64,000 nucleotides of DNA from Cohnella abietis (GCF_004295585.1 NZ_AP019400.1:4438001-4502000); one strand, 5' to 3'. Numbered from the stretch's first letter, positions 35,714 through 44,100 are shown. Translations and numbers: made by a program. The notes: generated by a model from the letters alone, not told the origin.

Positions 35714-36648
35714 TACAGCTCCTCCTTCACAGATGATGCACCCCATGGTCGCAATAGCTTACGACGAGAACGAGCTTTTCTAGCAAATGCGTGAGTGGAA
35801 TTAAACATCTGAGAACGCTGAGTCATTTTATGATTGAGGTACACCGCCAGTAAGGTAGATAACGCAAGAATAACAGCGAGCGCATTACCAAGCTGAGGCT
35901 GATTTACCACGTCACCCGACACCAACGAGCCAATCCGAACAGCCAGTAAATTGTAATTCCCCCCTACTAGAGCGTAGGCCGTTGCATAGGCACCCATCGC
36001 GTTCGCGAAAAGAATTCCCAACGTTCCGAACACGGCGGGCGTCAGAATCGGAATACCGATTGTTGTCCAGAATCGCCACTTACTAGCTCCTAGTAGAGAC
36101 GCCGCTTCCATCCACTGCTCCCGAATGCCATAGAAGGAAGGATATAATAGTAGCAACGCGAGGGGAACCTGAAAGTATACATAGACTAGAACAAGCCCCG
36201 ACCAGCTATACAAATTAAAATCGGCGAACACACTCCAGCCCCATTGCTTAAACAGTAGCGTAAATACCCCATTGCTACCAAGTAAGATAATATAAGCGAA
36301 TGCGAGCGGAACACCGGCAAAATTCGAAGTCATGTTGGAGAGCATTAGAAGTCGATCCCGCACCCTTGGCGAGAAGCGTGTAATCGAATATGCGCAAATA
36401 AGTCCAACGATAATACCGATTACACTCGAAAAAATAGAGATGAGCAGACTGTTCTTAATGGCCTGTAAATAATACTTACTATTAATAATTTTAGTGTAAA
36501 AATCAAAGGAAATACCCGAGCCCGCTTCTGGCTTTAAGCTACCGGTGAGCATAGATAAGATTGGGGCAAATTGAAATGCGATCACCATAATCGCAAAAGG
36601 GACTAGCCCTAGAAAAACCCATCGATTTCTACGCTTCATACCGCCCAC
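35713..36648 (-). CDS. ABC importer permease I (PotB/PhnU-like)
   Basis: 311 residues, six membrane helices, coupling motif EAASLLGASKWRFWTTIGIP. It starts at a GTG at 36646-36648 preceded by AGGAAGG; an ATG three codons on is the other choice. A hairpin at 36673 separates it from the binding-protein gene. It forms a heterodimer with permease II. Confidence 0.88.
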   Translation of the reverse strand: MGGMKRRNRWVFLGLVPFAIMVIAFQFAPILSMLTGSLKPEAGSGISFDFYTKIINSKYYLQAIKNSLLISIFSSVIGIIVGLICAYSITRFSPRVRDRLLMLSNMTSNFAGVPLAFAYIILLGSNGVFTLLFKQWGWSVFADFNLYSWSGLVLVYVYFQVPLALLLLYPSFYGIREQWMEAASLLGASKWRFWTTIGIPILTPAVFGTLGILFANAMGAYATAYALVGGNYNLLAVRIGSLVSGDVVNQPQLGNALAVILALSTLLAVYLNHKMTQRSQMFNSTHAFARKARSRRKLLRPWGASSVKEEL

Positions 36649-36672
36649 TCACCTTCCTACATAAATAAGAGA

Positions 36673-36703
36673 GGGCGCCTTCGGCATGAACAAGAAGACG
36701 CCC
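36673..36703 (-). promoter_or_regulatory. Intercistronic hairpin after the binding-protein gene
   Basis: On the minus strand GGGCGTCTTC and GAAGGCGCCC form a 10-bp stem (one G-T pair). There is no strong T-run. Such hairpins often protect the binding-protein mRNA and lower expression of the permeases, giving the excess of binding protein. Confidence 0.6.
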
Positions 36704-36749
36704 CAATACTAGTGATACACGTTACATTAATGCTTGCATGTTTAACTGA

Positions 36750-37856
36750 TTAGCTCATGTGTACAAGAACACGTTCTTGCCACAGCTGCGGAATCGTCTT
36801 CGCTGTAGCTTCCCACACCTTGAAATCGCCAACCGGTTTAACGTTAGCATAATCTGCAGTAGGTAGAAGCTTTGCTGCTACGTCATCAGGCAGCTTCACA
36901 CTGTCACGAATAGGTCTAGCATAACCTTTTGCCAAATTAATCTGACCTGCATCGCTCAAAATATATTCACGAGCAAGTTTTGCCGCATTCGGATGCGGGG
37001 CATATTTATTAATAATGGTAGCATACCCGCTCACAACGCTGCCTTCTTTCGGAATAGCTACGTTATATTGATCCTTGCCAAGCTGATCTCTGTAGTTAAG
37101 CGCGTTAAAATCCCACAACAGTGTTACTTGAACTTCACCCTTTTCGATATTCGCGAGTGATGCCTCTGCATTGGACAGACGGCCTTTTTTCGCGAGATCC
37201 TCAAAATAGGCAATTCCCGGTTCAATGTTCGATTCGTCTCCACCAAAAGCAATCGCCGCGGCCAATACAGCCATTTGAGCTTGCGCAGCTTTCGTTACGT
37301 CACCGACAATAATTTTGTAATCGCCATTTTTAAGATCTTCCCAGCTCTTAGGTGGCGTTTGGACAAGCTTAGTATTCGTTAAGAAAGAGATCGATCCTTG
37401 ATAACCTACTATCCAATGTCCGTCCTTATCTTTAGCCCAGTCGGGTATTTCACCCCAGTACGAGGTTTTATAAGGTTGCGTTACTCCTTTATCAATGGCC
37501 ACCGATCCGAATGCAATACCAACATCACCTATATCCGCAGTTGGCTTAGCTTTCTCAGCTTCAAACTTAGCGATTTCTTCGGCACTCGACATATCTGTAT
37601 CTGTATGAGCGAGTGAGTATTTAGTTTGCAAATCTCCCCAAGTGTCTTTCCAGTTTGCCCACGTATCCGGCATACCGACGCTTACGACGGTGCCTTCTTC
37701 CTTGGCTTTCTTCTCAAGATCAGCTACTGAAATTTTTTCAGCCCCCGCACTTGATTCCACTTCCTTATTGTTATTACTCCCACAAGCAGCAAGCATTAGA
37801 ACGAGTACAGATAGAACAAGACCGACAGCTAATTCTTTCTTTAACCAATGTTTCAT
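36750..37856 (-). CDS. Solute-binding lipoprotein of an ABC importer (PhnS/FbpA-like type II)
   Basis: 368 residues with a lipoprotein signal (MKHWLKKELAVGLVLSVLVL then MLAAC, Cys25). The mature part is a type II periplasmic-binding fold: EEGTVVSVGMPDTWANWKD at the start, DIGDVGIAFGSVAID, and TLLWDFNALNYRD. It delivers ligand to the permeases. The class binds Fe3+, thiamine, polyamines, 2-aminoethylphosphonate or similar small polar ligands; the enzymes in the operon point to a phosphorus compound. First gene of the operon; its promoter should lie in 37857-38000. Confidence 0.85.
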   Translation of the reverse strand: MKHWLKKELAVGLVLSVLVLMLAACGSNNNKEVESSAGAEKISVADLEKKAKEEGTVVSVGMPDTWANWKDTWGDLQTKYSLAHTDTDMSSAEEIAKFEAEKAKPTADIGDVGIAFGSVAIDKGVTQPYKTSYWGEIPDWAKDKDGHWIVGYQGSISFLTNTKLVQTPPKSWEDLKNGDYKIIVGDVTKAAQAQMAVLAAAIAFGGDESNIEPGIAYFEDLAKKGRLSNAEASLANIEKGEVQVTLLWDFNALNYRDQLGKDQYNVAIPKEGSVVSGYATIINKYAPHPNAAKLAREYILSDAGQINLAKGYARPIRDSVKLPDDVAAKLLPTADYANVKPVGDFKVWEATAKTIPQLWQERVLVHMS

Positions 37857-38053
37857 GATTTCTCTCTCACTCCCATGTGGATTATTGTGGGTTCTCTCTT
37901 TAATCTTGTTGCTTTCTACCCTACTAAAGTATAGATTCTGACTATTTGCGCTAGATTATCTAAATTGCTAACATTTGTTAAATCGAGAACTTACAAAAAT
38001 TGAAAGAGGGAGTCCCATAAGGTAACTTAAGGGGCAGCCTCTTGCTAAATGTA

Positions 38054-38211
38054 TATCGATTATAGTTTTTGCGGGGAAGTATCTCCTTCCGGTTGTTGAT
38101 TGAGATCGTGAAATCTGAATAGGTAAACTCGTAACAAGGAGATTTCACGATCTCAAAGACAAACGCTTCGCTCCTACAGGAGATACTTCCCCTCTTTTCT
38201 TATCGATTACA
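38054..38211. repeat. Nested inverted repeat, MITE-like or structured RNA
   Basis: Two sets of perfect arms are nested: outer GGGGAAGTATCTCC (38073-38086) with GGAGATACTTCCCC (38179-38192), and inner GAGATCGTGAAATCT (38102-38116) with AGATTTCACGATCTC (38140-38154). Both outer flanks carry ATCGATTA (38056 and 38202 regions). There is no coding frame. It could fold as a long cruciform or RNA hairpin and has the size of a miniature inverted-repeat element. It lies within the 37857-38452 gap, which is otherwise empty apart from the terminator at 38368. Confidence 0.65.
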
Positions 38212-38367
38212 GTAAGAAAAATACAAAACCTATGATTTAGCTTTGGACACCTCAAGAAAAACAGGGAATTTCGTCGCTTCCTACTTCGTGACCTGCCGAA
38301 GGTAAGCCTAAAGGTTGATTGGCTTTCGTTTAGGCATAATCTGCTTAAGCAAGCAGAAGTTGATCAA

Positions 38368-38420
38368 AAACGAAAGGTGTTGGCACAGGATTAACCTCCT
38401 GCACCAACACCTTTTCGTTT
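38368..38420. terminator. Bidirectional terminator
   Basis: AAACGAAAGGTGTTGG and CCAACACCTTTTCGTTT form a 16-bp stem with a further CAGG/CCTG pair inside; it ends the secreted-protein gene at 38453 on the minus strand. Confidence 0.85.
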
Positions 38421-38452
38421 GAACGTCATTTTTGATCAAAGTGAATTAAGCG

Positions 38453-38893
38453 TTATGAATTAAAGAAAGTGCTAAGTGAATACTTTTGGCTGGTCCCTCC
38501 AAAATTTTCAGTAGACACTTTAAGATAAATAGTTGCCCCGGGGGTTAATTGCACACTATATAAATAATCTATCGTTCCTGATTTAGCAGCCCGGAACAAG
38601 GTTGATGTGTGACTAGCGTCATATACAATTTTCGCTTCAAGTTTAAAGTAATTCGGATAGGATGAGGAAGAAAGATGAGTAGAGAAATATTGAGTCGAGG
38701 TTGTGGTGTTCTTGTAATAGTACCAATCCTCATCTGAGGCACTGTCCAACTCTGAAGACAGCACTGATGTTCCGCTTGGTCTTACTAGTGCAGAGCTCTC
38801 ACTATCATACATTCCGGTAACTGCGAATGCAGACTGTGAAAATACAAGCATCATTGCAACACTCATAATCAGCAAACCAACTTTTCTTTTCAT
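38453..38893 (-). CDS. Secreted protein with PPC-like beta domain
   Basis: 146 residues with a signal peptide (MKRKVGLLIMSVAMMLVFSQ, cleavage after AFA near residue 24). The mature domain has SSELDSASDEDWYYYKNTTT, the Asp-x-Asp-Trp motif of the bacterial pre-peptidase C-terminal fold, and TPGATIYLKVST. Length and layout match the product at 17803, though identity is low. Not attached to a protease here, so its role is unknown. RBS GGAGGAATA. Confidence 0.65.
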   Translation of the reverse strand: MKRKVGLLIMSVAMMLVFSQSAFAVTGMYDSESSALVRPSGTSVLSSELDSASDEDWYYYKNTTTSTQYFSTHLSSSSYPNYFKLEAKIVYDASHTSTLFRAAKSGTIDYLYSVQLTPGATIYLKVSTENFGGTSQKYSLSTFFNS

Positions 38894-39097
38894 AAATTAT
38901 TCCTCCATAAGTTTTTATTTGAAGACTATCCAGTCTTCTACTATATATGACAATTTGGAGGGCGATTCGTTGCACTCTGAACTTTTTTAAATTACTCCCC
39001 TTCCTCTACTTCATATAGACAATGGAATAACTTGGTCTTCATGGACTACTCAATTGTGGGAAAGGTAACAAAAACCCCTAATTGAAGGAGTCCTACC

Positions 39098-39271
39098 GTG
39101 ACCAAAAACCTTGAGGAATTGCTCCGACAAATCGAGCAGATGAGACACGAGCTTCATGAATTGATTAACAGTAAAAGCTTTTCCGATCAGGAAGTCGTTG
39201 TGGCAAGCCAGATGCTTGATTCTATTTTAAATGAATACCAACGTTTGTTATCCAAAAAGTCTAAAGAATGA
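39098..39271 (+). CDS. Spo0E-family aspartyl-phosphate phosphatase
   Basis: A 57-residue protein (MTKNLEELLRQIEQMRHELH) that forms two helices, with the family signature SQMLD (SQxLD) in VVVASQMLDSILNEYQRLL. These proteins remove phosphate from Spo0A~P and hold back sporulation. The GTG start at 39098 follows GAAGGAG at seven bases. The gene is under the usual length limit for gene callers. Confidence 0.85.
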   Translation: MTKNLEELLRQIEQMRHELHELINSKSFSDQEVVVASQMLDSILNEYQRLLSKKSKE

Positions 39272-39311
39272 TGGAAGCAAAGGAATCTCAGTCCCCCTCC
39301 TTCATAATAAT

Positions 39312-39350
39312 AAAAAGAACCCCATTAACCAAATTTGGTTGGTGGGGTAT
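39312..39350 (-). terminator. Terminator of the ytaF-like gene
   Basis: On the minus strand ACCCCACCAACCAAA and TTTGGTTAATGGGGT form a stem with one mismatch, followed by TCTTTTTATT. Confidence 0.8.
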
Positions 39351-39357
39351 TCCCGTC

Positions 39358-39927
39358 TTACGCGAAAATCTCATATATACCAATCAAAATTAGCATAAAC
39401 CCTGAAATGTAGTTTGAATATTTTCCAATAAAAGTTTTAGTAAGCATATATCCAAAGTGGCTACCGATTCCAACGGTTAATATCGAGAACAATCCAATAG
39501 AAATAACTGTCCACGTAGCTGAAATGCCATTTGCGCCAATACCTATTCCACCTGCTAAGCAGTTTGCAGATAAAATAAAACCAAGAGTTATCGCTTCTCT
39601 GGAAGAAATAATATGATTCTTGTCCTTATCAATCAGGTCGGGATTTTTTAATGACTCCTGTTTAGAAAATAGATTAGACAAGAGAGTCCATAAGCCAATA
39701 GCACATAACAAAAGACTACCCAAAAGACTGGCAGTAGATGGTGATATATATTCAATAATCGTACCACCAGCTATTACGGCAATATAAGTAACAATCGCAG
39801 ATATAAGAGCAATAATTATGTTTGATGATATCGGAATCTTCGTCTGCTTAACCCCATAGGCTAGGCTAATCCCCAAATTATCCAAGTTCGCAGCTATACC
39901 TATAACAATAATCGTAATCCAATGCAT
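39358..39927 (-). CDS. ytaF: YtaF/MntP-like sporulation membrane protein
   Basis: 189 residues with six membrane helices in two similar halves: IGIAANLDNLGISLAYGVKQ near the start and GFILSANCLAGGIGIGANGI in the second half. The repeated Asn-x-(Asp/x) polar motifs in helices 1 and 4 are those of the MntP/YtaF family of cation exporters; YtaF is expressed in sporulation in B. subtilis. The ATG at 39925-39927 follows GAGGAGGAA; the longer frame to 39972 lacks an RBS. A broken relative lies at 25622. Confidence 0.75.
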   Translation of the reverse strand: MHWITIIVIGIAANLDNLGISLAYGVKQTKIPISSNIIIALISAIVTYIAVIAGGTIIEYISPSTASLLGSLLLCAIGLWTLLSNLFSKQESLKNPDLIDKDKNHIISSREAITLGFILSANCLAGGIGIGANGISATWTVISIGLFSILTVGIGSHFGYMLTKTFIGKYSNYISGFMLILIGIYEIFA

Positions 39928-40266
39928 AGTATCAGTTTCCTCCTCGAAGCCCTTCAATGTTTCTTTAAACATATGCGGAAAATAATCCTTTGTTCAAAAA
40001 CAAACCTTCAGCAACGCAAAAAGCACCTCTGATCGTGCACCCGTGAGGCACCTCTACTATTATAGTGGTTTTTACACGCGAATTCTTTATAGATTTCTGA
40101 CTTAAATAATCATAAATAATTACTAAAACCTGAATAACATTTCGGGTTTTGTTGTTATTGCAAACCTTTATCACATATTTGTATGAAATTGAGAATTATT
40201 TCCTGTGTATTCTTTGCCAATCATTGTAAGCTTAAGCTATCACACGAATAGAGGAGAAGAACTCCC

Positions 40267-41298
40267 TTGCGCAAATTAGGCCTCGCTCTACTTATGCTTT
40301 CAATTGTTTTTGTCAACACAAGCGTGTCAATGGCACACCCAGGAAGAACGGATGCTAATGGCGGTCATACGTGCCGCACAAATTGTGCGAAATGGGGTCT
40401 CAAGGATGGTGAATACCATTATCACAACGGTGGCACGACATCTACTCCAGCAGCCCCTTCAAGTAGCCCAAGCAGCCCAAGTGGCTCAAACGACTCAAAG
40501 AGCACAGCACTTAAGGCCGATAAAATTAAACCTCCAGCTAAGGGTAAGCTTTCCGTCTATTTCTTGAACGTCGGGCAAGGCGATGCTACCTATATTAAGA
40601 CTGCTGCCGGAGATGATATTCTTATTGATGCCGGCAAGAAAGAAGCTGGAGAAATTGTCGTCAATTATCTTAAGCAGCTTGGTGTCGATGATATCGAGGT
40701 CATGATCTCCACTCATCCTGATGCGGATCATGTTGGCGGACTTGATACCGTTCTGAAAAACTTCAAGGTCAAGGCGGTATATGCACCTAAGGTTTCACAC
40801 ACGACTGATACTTTCAAAAATTTTCTGGTAGCTGTAAAAAAACAAGGTTTAACCATTAAAGAAGCTAAGGCTGGGGTAGCTTTACCCTTGAAAGGCGTAA
40901 CAGCCAAATTTGTTGGACCCGTAAAGACTTATGGAGACGATCTGAACGATTGGAGCGCAGTCCTTCATCTGACTCATGGCAGCAATACGTTTCTCTTCAC
41001 CGGCGATGCCGAGAAAAAATCAGAGGCAGATATGCTTGCAGATAACCAGACCCTTAAAGCAGATGTATTAAAAGTAGGACACCATGGCTCAGTTTCTTCT
41101 ACGAACGCGGCTTTTCTGAAAGCTGTTGCTCCCAAATATGCGATCATTAGTGTAGGTAAGAACAGTTATGGGCACCCTGCTGCAACAATCTTAAATAGAC
41201 TTGAAACAGCTAAAGCAACAATCTACAGAACAGATTTGAACGGAACAATTACTGCTGTAAGCGATAGTAAAAAAATTACTTTTATAAAGGTGAAATAA
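40267..41298 (+). CDS. Secreted ComEC-like MBL protein with N-terminal YHYH domain
   Basis: 343 residues. A signal peptide (MRKLGLALLMLSIVFVNTSV, cleavage after SMA) is followed by a YHYH domain (HPGRTDANGGHTCRTNC, KDGEYHYHNGG), a Ser/Pro linker (65-85), and a metallo-beta-lactamase domain of the ComEC/Rec2 C-terminal type: FLNVGQGDAT, STHPDADHVGG, FTGDAEKKSE and VGHHGS. It works outside the cell, probably as a nuclease or phosphodiesterase with zinc. The TTG start follows GAGGAGAAG. It is followed by a DUF3006 gene after one base. Confidence 0.85.
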   Translation: MRKLGLALLMLSIVFVNTSVSMAHPGRTDANGGHTCRTNCAKWGLKDGEYHYHNGGTTSTPAAPSSSPSSPSGSNDSKSTALKADKIKPPAKGKLSVYFLNVGQGDATYIKTAAGDDILIDAGKKEAGEIVVNYLKQLGVDDIEVMISTHPDADHVGGLDTVLKNFKVKAVYAPKVSHTTDTFKNFLVAVKKQGLTIKEAKAGVALPLKGVTAKFVGPVKTYGDDLNDWSAVLHLTHGSNTFLFTGDAEKKSEADMLADNQTLKADVLKVGHHGSVSSTNAAFLKAVAPKYAIISVGKNSYGHPAATILNRLETAKATIYRTDLNGTITAVSDSKKITFIKVK

Positions 41299-41299
41299 T

Positions 41300-41512
41300 A
41301 TGGAAAAGGGAATAATTGATCGGTTCGAGGGAAACATTGCTGTTATTGAAATTAACGGGATCACGAGAGAATTCCCTAAAGCTTCTTTACCAAAGGGAAG
41401 CAAGGCTGGAGATTGCGTAGAAATCGAAGCTGGAGAAATTCGTTTAGATACCGAGGAAACAACCAAGAGAAAGAAAGAAATAAAGGATTTAATGGATGAG
41501 CTATTCGAATAG
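41300..41512 (+). CDS. DUF3006 family protein
   Basis: 70 residues: a small beta-barrel start (MEKGIIDRFEGNIAVIEING, REFPKASLP, GDCVEIEAGEI) and a charged helical tail (KKEIKDLMDELFE). This is the DUF3006 pattern. It follows the MBL gene by one base, an arrangement often seen in Bacillota, so it is likely a cytosolic partner or regulator of that protein. RBS AAAGGTG lies in the end of the MBL gene. Confidence 0.85.
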   Translation: MEKGIIDRFEGNIAVIEINGITREFPKASLPKGSKAGDCVEIEAGEIRLDTEETTKRKKEIKDLMDELFE

Positions 41513-41619
41513 CAAATAGAGTGAAAGGCCTGTTTTGATAGAGAGCAACACTTGTCCCTTTCGATAACCATCGATCCATCATACACTATACCATCCTAAC
41601 ACAATGGAGGTGTAATGAT

Positions 41620-42021
41620 ATGAGTTTAGAACTAAGTAACTTAGGACCCGGCGGGCCAGGTGGACCCGGTGGAATTGGAGGCCCCGGTGGTCGTTCCGGT
41701 GGTCGCTCTGGTGGTCGTTCCGGTGGTCGTTCCGGTGGTCGCTCTGGTGGTCGTTCCGGCGGTCGCTCTGGCGGTCGTTCTGGCGGTCGCTCCGGCGGTC
41801 GTTCTGGTGGTCGCTCTGGCGGTCACTCTTGCGGTCGCTCCGGTGGTCGCTCTGGCGGTCGTTCTGATGGTCGCTCTGGCGGTCGTTCTGGTGGTCGTTC
41901 TGGCGGTCACTCTTGTGGTCGCTCCGGCGGTCGCTCTGGCGGTCGTTCTGGTGGTCGCTCTGGCGGTCGTTCTGGTGGTCGCTCTGGTGGTCGCTCTGGC
42001 GGTCGTTCCGGCCGTCGTTAA
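41620..42021 (+). CDS. Gly-Arg-Ser repeat protein, low complexity
   Basis: 133 residues. After MSLELSNLGPGGPGGPGG the protein is about 27 tetrapeptides GGRS, coded by a 12-bp repeat (GGTGGTCGTTCC and silent variants), with two GGHSCGRS variants holding the only cysteines and one GRSDG. It is strongly basic with more than 20 Arg. Silent changes between units show selection for the protein sequence. RBS TGGAGGTG is eight bases before the ATG. Basic Gly-rich proteins occur in spore coats; RNA binding is another option. No signal peptide. Confidence 0.75.
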   Translation: MSLELSNLGPGGPGGPGGIGGPGGRSGGRSGGRSGGRSGGRSGGRSGGRSGGRSGGRSGGRSGGRSGGHSCGRSGGRSGGRSDGRSGGRSGGRSGGHSCGRSGGRSGGRSGGRSGGRSGGRSGGRSGGRSGRR

Positions 42022-42136
42022 TAAGAATGCATATGCGGACAAAGGAAATCTCATGTACCAACGTACTGTTCCTACTTCTTTCCCGGGACAAGCTATCTAG
42101 TAATGGATAATCACAATGACTTACAGTGGTTAAAGT

Positions 42137-42217
42137 ATGAGCTATCCTGTTACTGATAGTGTAGGTTCTGGAGCTGCATTTGCACTTATTATATTCGTCT
42201 TTTGGTTATTATCTTAA
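42137..42217 (+). CDS. YjcZ-like small sporulation membrane peptide
   Basis: A 26-residue peptide MSYPVTDSVGSGAAFALIIF then VFWLLS. The polar start with SVGSG followed by AFALII and one hydrophobic segment fits the YjcZ family of tiny spore-former proteins. The RBS is weak (CAGTGG). It lies 115 bp after the Gly-Arg-Ser repeat gene and before a strong terminator, so both may form one unit expressed in sporulation. Confidence 0.5.
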   Translation: MSYPVTDSVGSGAAFALIIFVFWLLS

Positions 42218-42252
42218 GTGCTGGCGGAATCTAAGCTTTCTTCCGCCCCTTT

Positions 42253-42290
42253 CCCAGCAAGGCTCATCTGAGCTTCGCTGGGATTTTCTT
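42253..42290 (+). terminator. Terminator
   Basis: CCCAGCAAGGCTC and GAGCTTCGCTGGG flank ATCT, then ATTTTCTT. It closes the repeat-protein / YjcZ-like unit. Confidence 0.85.
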
Positions 42291-42404
42291 GTTCAGAGGC
42301 TCACTTAGTACATAAACATCTCTTACATCAGCGCAACATTTTCCAAACCAACCTCGTCTATAGAATTAACCATGGGAAATCTTTAACAACACGGAGGGAC
42401 ATTC

Positions 42405-43241
42405 ATGAATCAAATTTTGAAAAAACCAATCACCCTGCTTTTACTAATCGTCGTTTTCACTATGACAATTAGCGGATCCGCATTCGCACACAGCAACCAG
42501 AGCAACAAGAAGAACAGCATAGACGTCGCTACTGCCGTAAGCTTAATTGTGAAAGGCTTAGATTTAAACCTTGGAGACTTAAGATTTATTAAAGCACCTC
42601 AAGTTAGCGACTACTTTTCAAAGATTAAAGATAATGCTCCTTATGCTCAGAGCTTCATAATCGCGGCTCATAATGGGCTTGGGCTGCCCAAAGATATTAA
42701 TCCATCCGCAAAAGTAACGAAAGAGCAATTCGCTAAATGGCTTTTTGGAGCCATGAGCTATAACAAAGATTATGTATGGACACAGGTATACCAAAAAATC
42801 TCTGATGATAATCAAGTAACCAAAGAATATATGGATAGCATTCAGAAGCTTCTTAGCGCCAAGATCATCACACTAGACAACAAACAAAAGCTTTATCCAA
42901 AAAGCAACATCACAAAGTCCTTCGCAGTAACAGTAATCGAAAGAACAGCTAAATACATTAAAAATACCCAGCCTGCTGCAACACCGATACTTACTGACGT
43001 CAAACTAACCTCTGATAAGGAAACTGATGCTATTACACGAGTTACGATATCCGCGACAGCTCCTCATCCTGGCTATGGCATAGAGATAACAAGCATTAAA
43101 TTCGAGAAGGGCACTGCCACTATTAATTATAAAACGGTGCTTCCTGATCCCGATAAGGTGTACATTCAAATAACTACCGAAGTGAACGCTGTCACCTATA
43201 TACCGTCAAGCTACCAAGCTGTTTTAGGCAAGCAACAGTAG
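42405..43241 (+). CDS. Secreted protein with SLH-like region and PrcB-like C-terminal domain
   Basis: 278 residues. Signal peptide MNQILKKPITLLLLIVVFTM, cleavage after AFA near residue 28. Residues 40-190 are helical and resemble degenerate SLH repeats (APYAQSFIIAAHNGLGLPKD, VTKEQFAKWLFGAM, KSNITKSFAVTVIER), which anchor proteins to wall polymers. Residues 200-275 form a beta domain ending VNAVTYIPSSYQAVL, like the PrcB-type C-terminal domain. RBS CACGGAGGG. Its function is unknown, probably cell-surface. Confidence 0.7.
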   Translation: MNQILKKPITLLLLIVVFTMTISGSAFAHSNQSNKKNSIDVATAVSLIVKGLDLNLGDLRFIKAPQVSDYFSKIKDNAPYAQSFIIAAHNGLGLPKDINPSAKVTKEQFAKWLFGAMSYNKDYVWTQVYQKISDDNQVTKEYMDSIQKLLSAKIITLDNKQKLYPKSNITKSFAVTVIERTAKYIKNTQPAATPILTDVKLTSDKETDAITRVTISATAPHPGYGIEITSIKFEKGTATINYKTVLPDPDKVYIQITTEVNAVTYIPSSYQAVLGKQQ

Positions 43242-43257
43242 TCTCTAGCATAATAAT

Positions 43258-43301
43258 AAAATCAGCGTTGCAGGAAAGCTTCCCTGCAACGCTGATTTTT
43301 T
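43258..43301. terminator. Bidirectional terminator
   Basis: AAAATCAGCGTTGCAGG and CCTGCAACGCTGATTTT form a 17-bp stem with T-runs on both strands, between the SLH-like gene and ung. Confidence 0.88.
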
Positions 43302-43309
43302 GCCTCCCA

Positions 43310-43999
43310 TTACAGGCTAGGGAGCTCCCAATCGATTTCAGCCTGGCCACTGGCTTTAAGGAAAGCATTACATTGGGAGAAGGGCTTACTTCCCCAGAAG
43401 CCCCCGTAGGCCGACAATGGACTGGGATGCACAGAATTAAGGACAAAATGCTTTGACTGATCGATATAGCGCCCTTTATTCTGCGCGTGCTTACCCCACA
43501 ATACAAAGGCAATAGGCTTATTTCTCTCATTAAGCAAGCTTATTATTCTATCCGTCATCTTCTCCCATCCCAGCTTGCGATGAGAATTAGCTTGACCCTC
43601 TCTAACCGTCAGCACATTGTTCAGCAGCAGCACTCCCTGCTTCGCCCAGTGCTCCAGAAATCCGTGCTCAGGCATTGGACAGCCAATATCATCCTGCAGC
43701 TCTTTGAATATATTTCTAAGCGACGGAGGCAGCTTAACGCCGGGCTGAACCGAGAAGCTTAGACCATGCGCCTGATTTGCCCCATGATAAGGATCCTGCC
43801 CCAGAATAACGACCTTAACATCCTCATAAGAAGTTAGCTCTAACGCTCGGTAAATGTCGCTACGAGGCGGATAGACGGTGTTCTCCAGATACTGCTCCTC
43901 TACTTTACGAACAAGCTCCTGATAGTATAGCTTCTCTTGTTCGTCACTCAACAATTTTCCCCACTCATTATCCAACCTTACTCGCAAGCTTCTATCCAT
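43310..43999 (-). CDS. ung: Uracil-DNA glycosylase
   Basis: 229 residues, family 1 UDG. The water-activating motif is GQDPYHG (67-73, Asp69), followed by LSFSVQPGVKLPPSLRNIFK, LLLNNVLTV and the DNA-binding loop HPSPLSAYGGFWGS. It removes uracil from DNA at the start of base excision repair. The ATG at 43997-43999 follows GAGGTGG; 15 codons upstream are open but unsupported. Confidence 0.95.
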   Translation of the reverse strand: MDRSLRVRLDNEWGKLLSDEQEKLYYQELVRKVEEQYLENTVYPPRSDIYRALELTSYEDVKVVILGQDPYHGANQAHGLSFSVQPGVKLPPSLRNIFKELQDDIGCPMPEHGFLEHWAKQGVLLLNNVLTVREGQANSHRKLGWEKMTDRIISLLNERNKPIAFVLWGKHAQNKGRYIDQSKHFVLNSVHPSPLSAYGGFWGSKPFSQCNAFLKASGQAEIDWELPSL

Positions 44000-44071
44000 A
44001 CCTTCCACCTCTTTGCTCTTCATTAAAAATAAAGAGATACCCACTCAAGAACATCACGGGGTCTGTATAGC

Positions 44072-44100
44072 AAAAGAAGTTCCTCGGCTGAGGAACTTCA
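44072..44100 (-). terminator. Terminator of the single tRNA-Leu gene
   Basis: On the minus strand GAAGTTCCTC, AGCC, GAGGAACTTC and TTTTGC, 24 bp after the tRNA. Confidence 0.85.

Noticed and set aside
42052..42099. 15-residue frame MYQRTVPTSFPGQAI with AAAGGAAA upstream
   Set aside because: Too short to support without conservation data, though it lies between two likely sporulation genes.
41579..42100. Frames of 130-170 residues on both strands over the Gly-Arg-Ser gene
   Set aside because: They are shadows of the 12-bp repeat (Thr/Arg, Gln/Ser/Asp or Val/Ala repeats). Only the GGRS frame has a strong RBS and a non-repeat N terminus.
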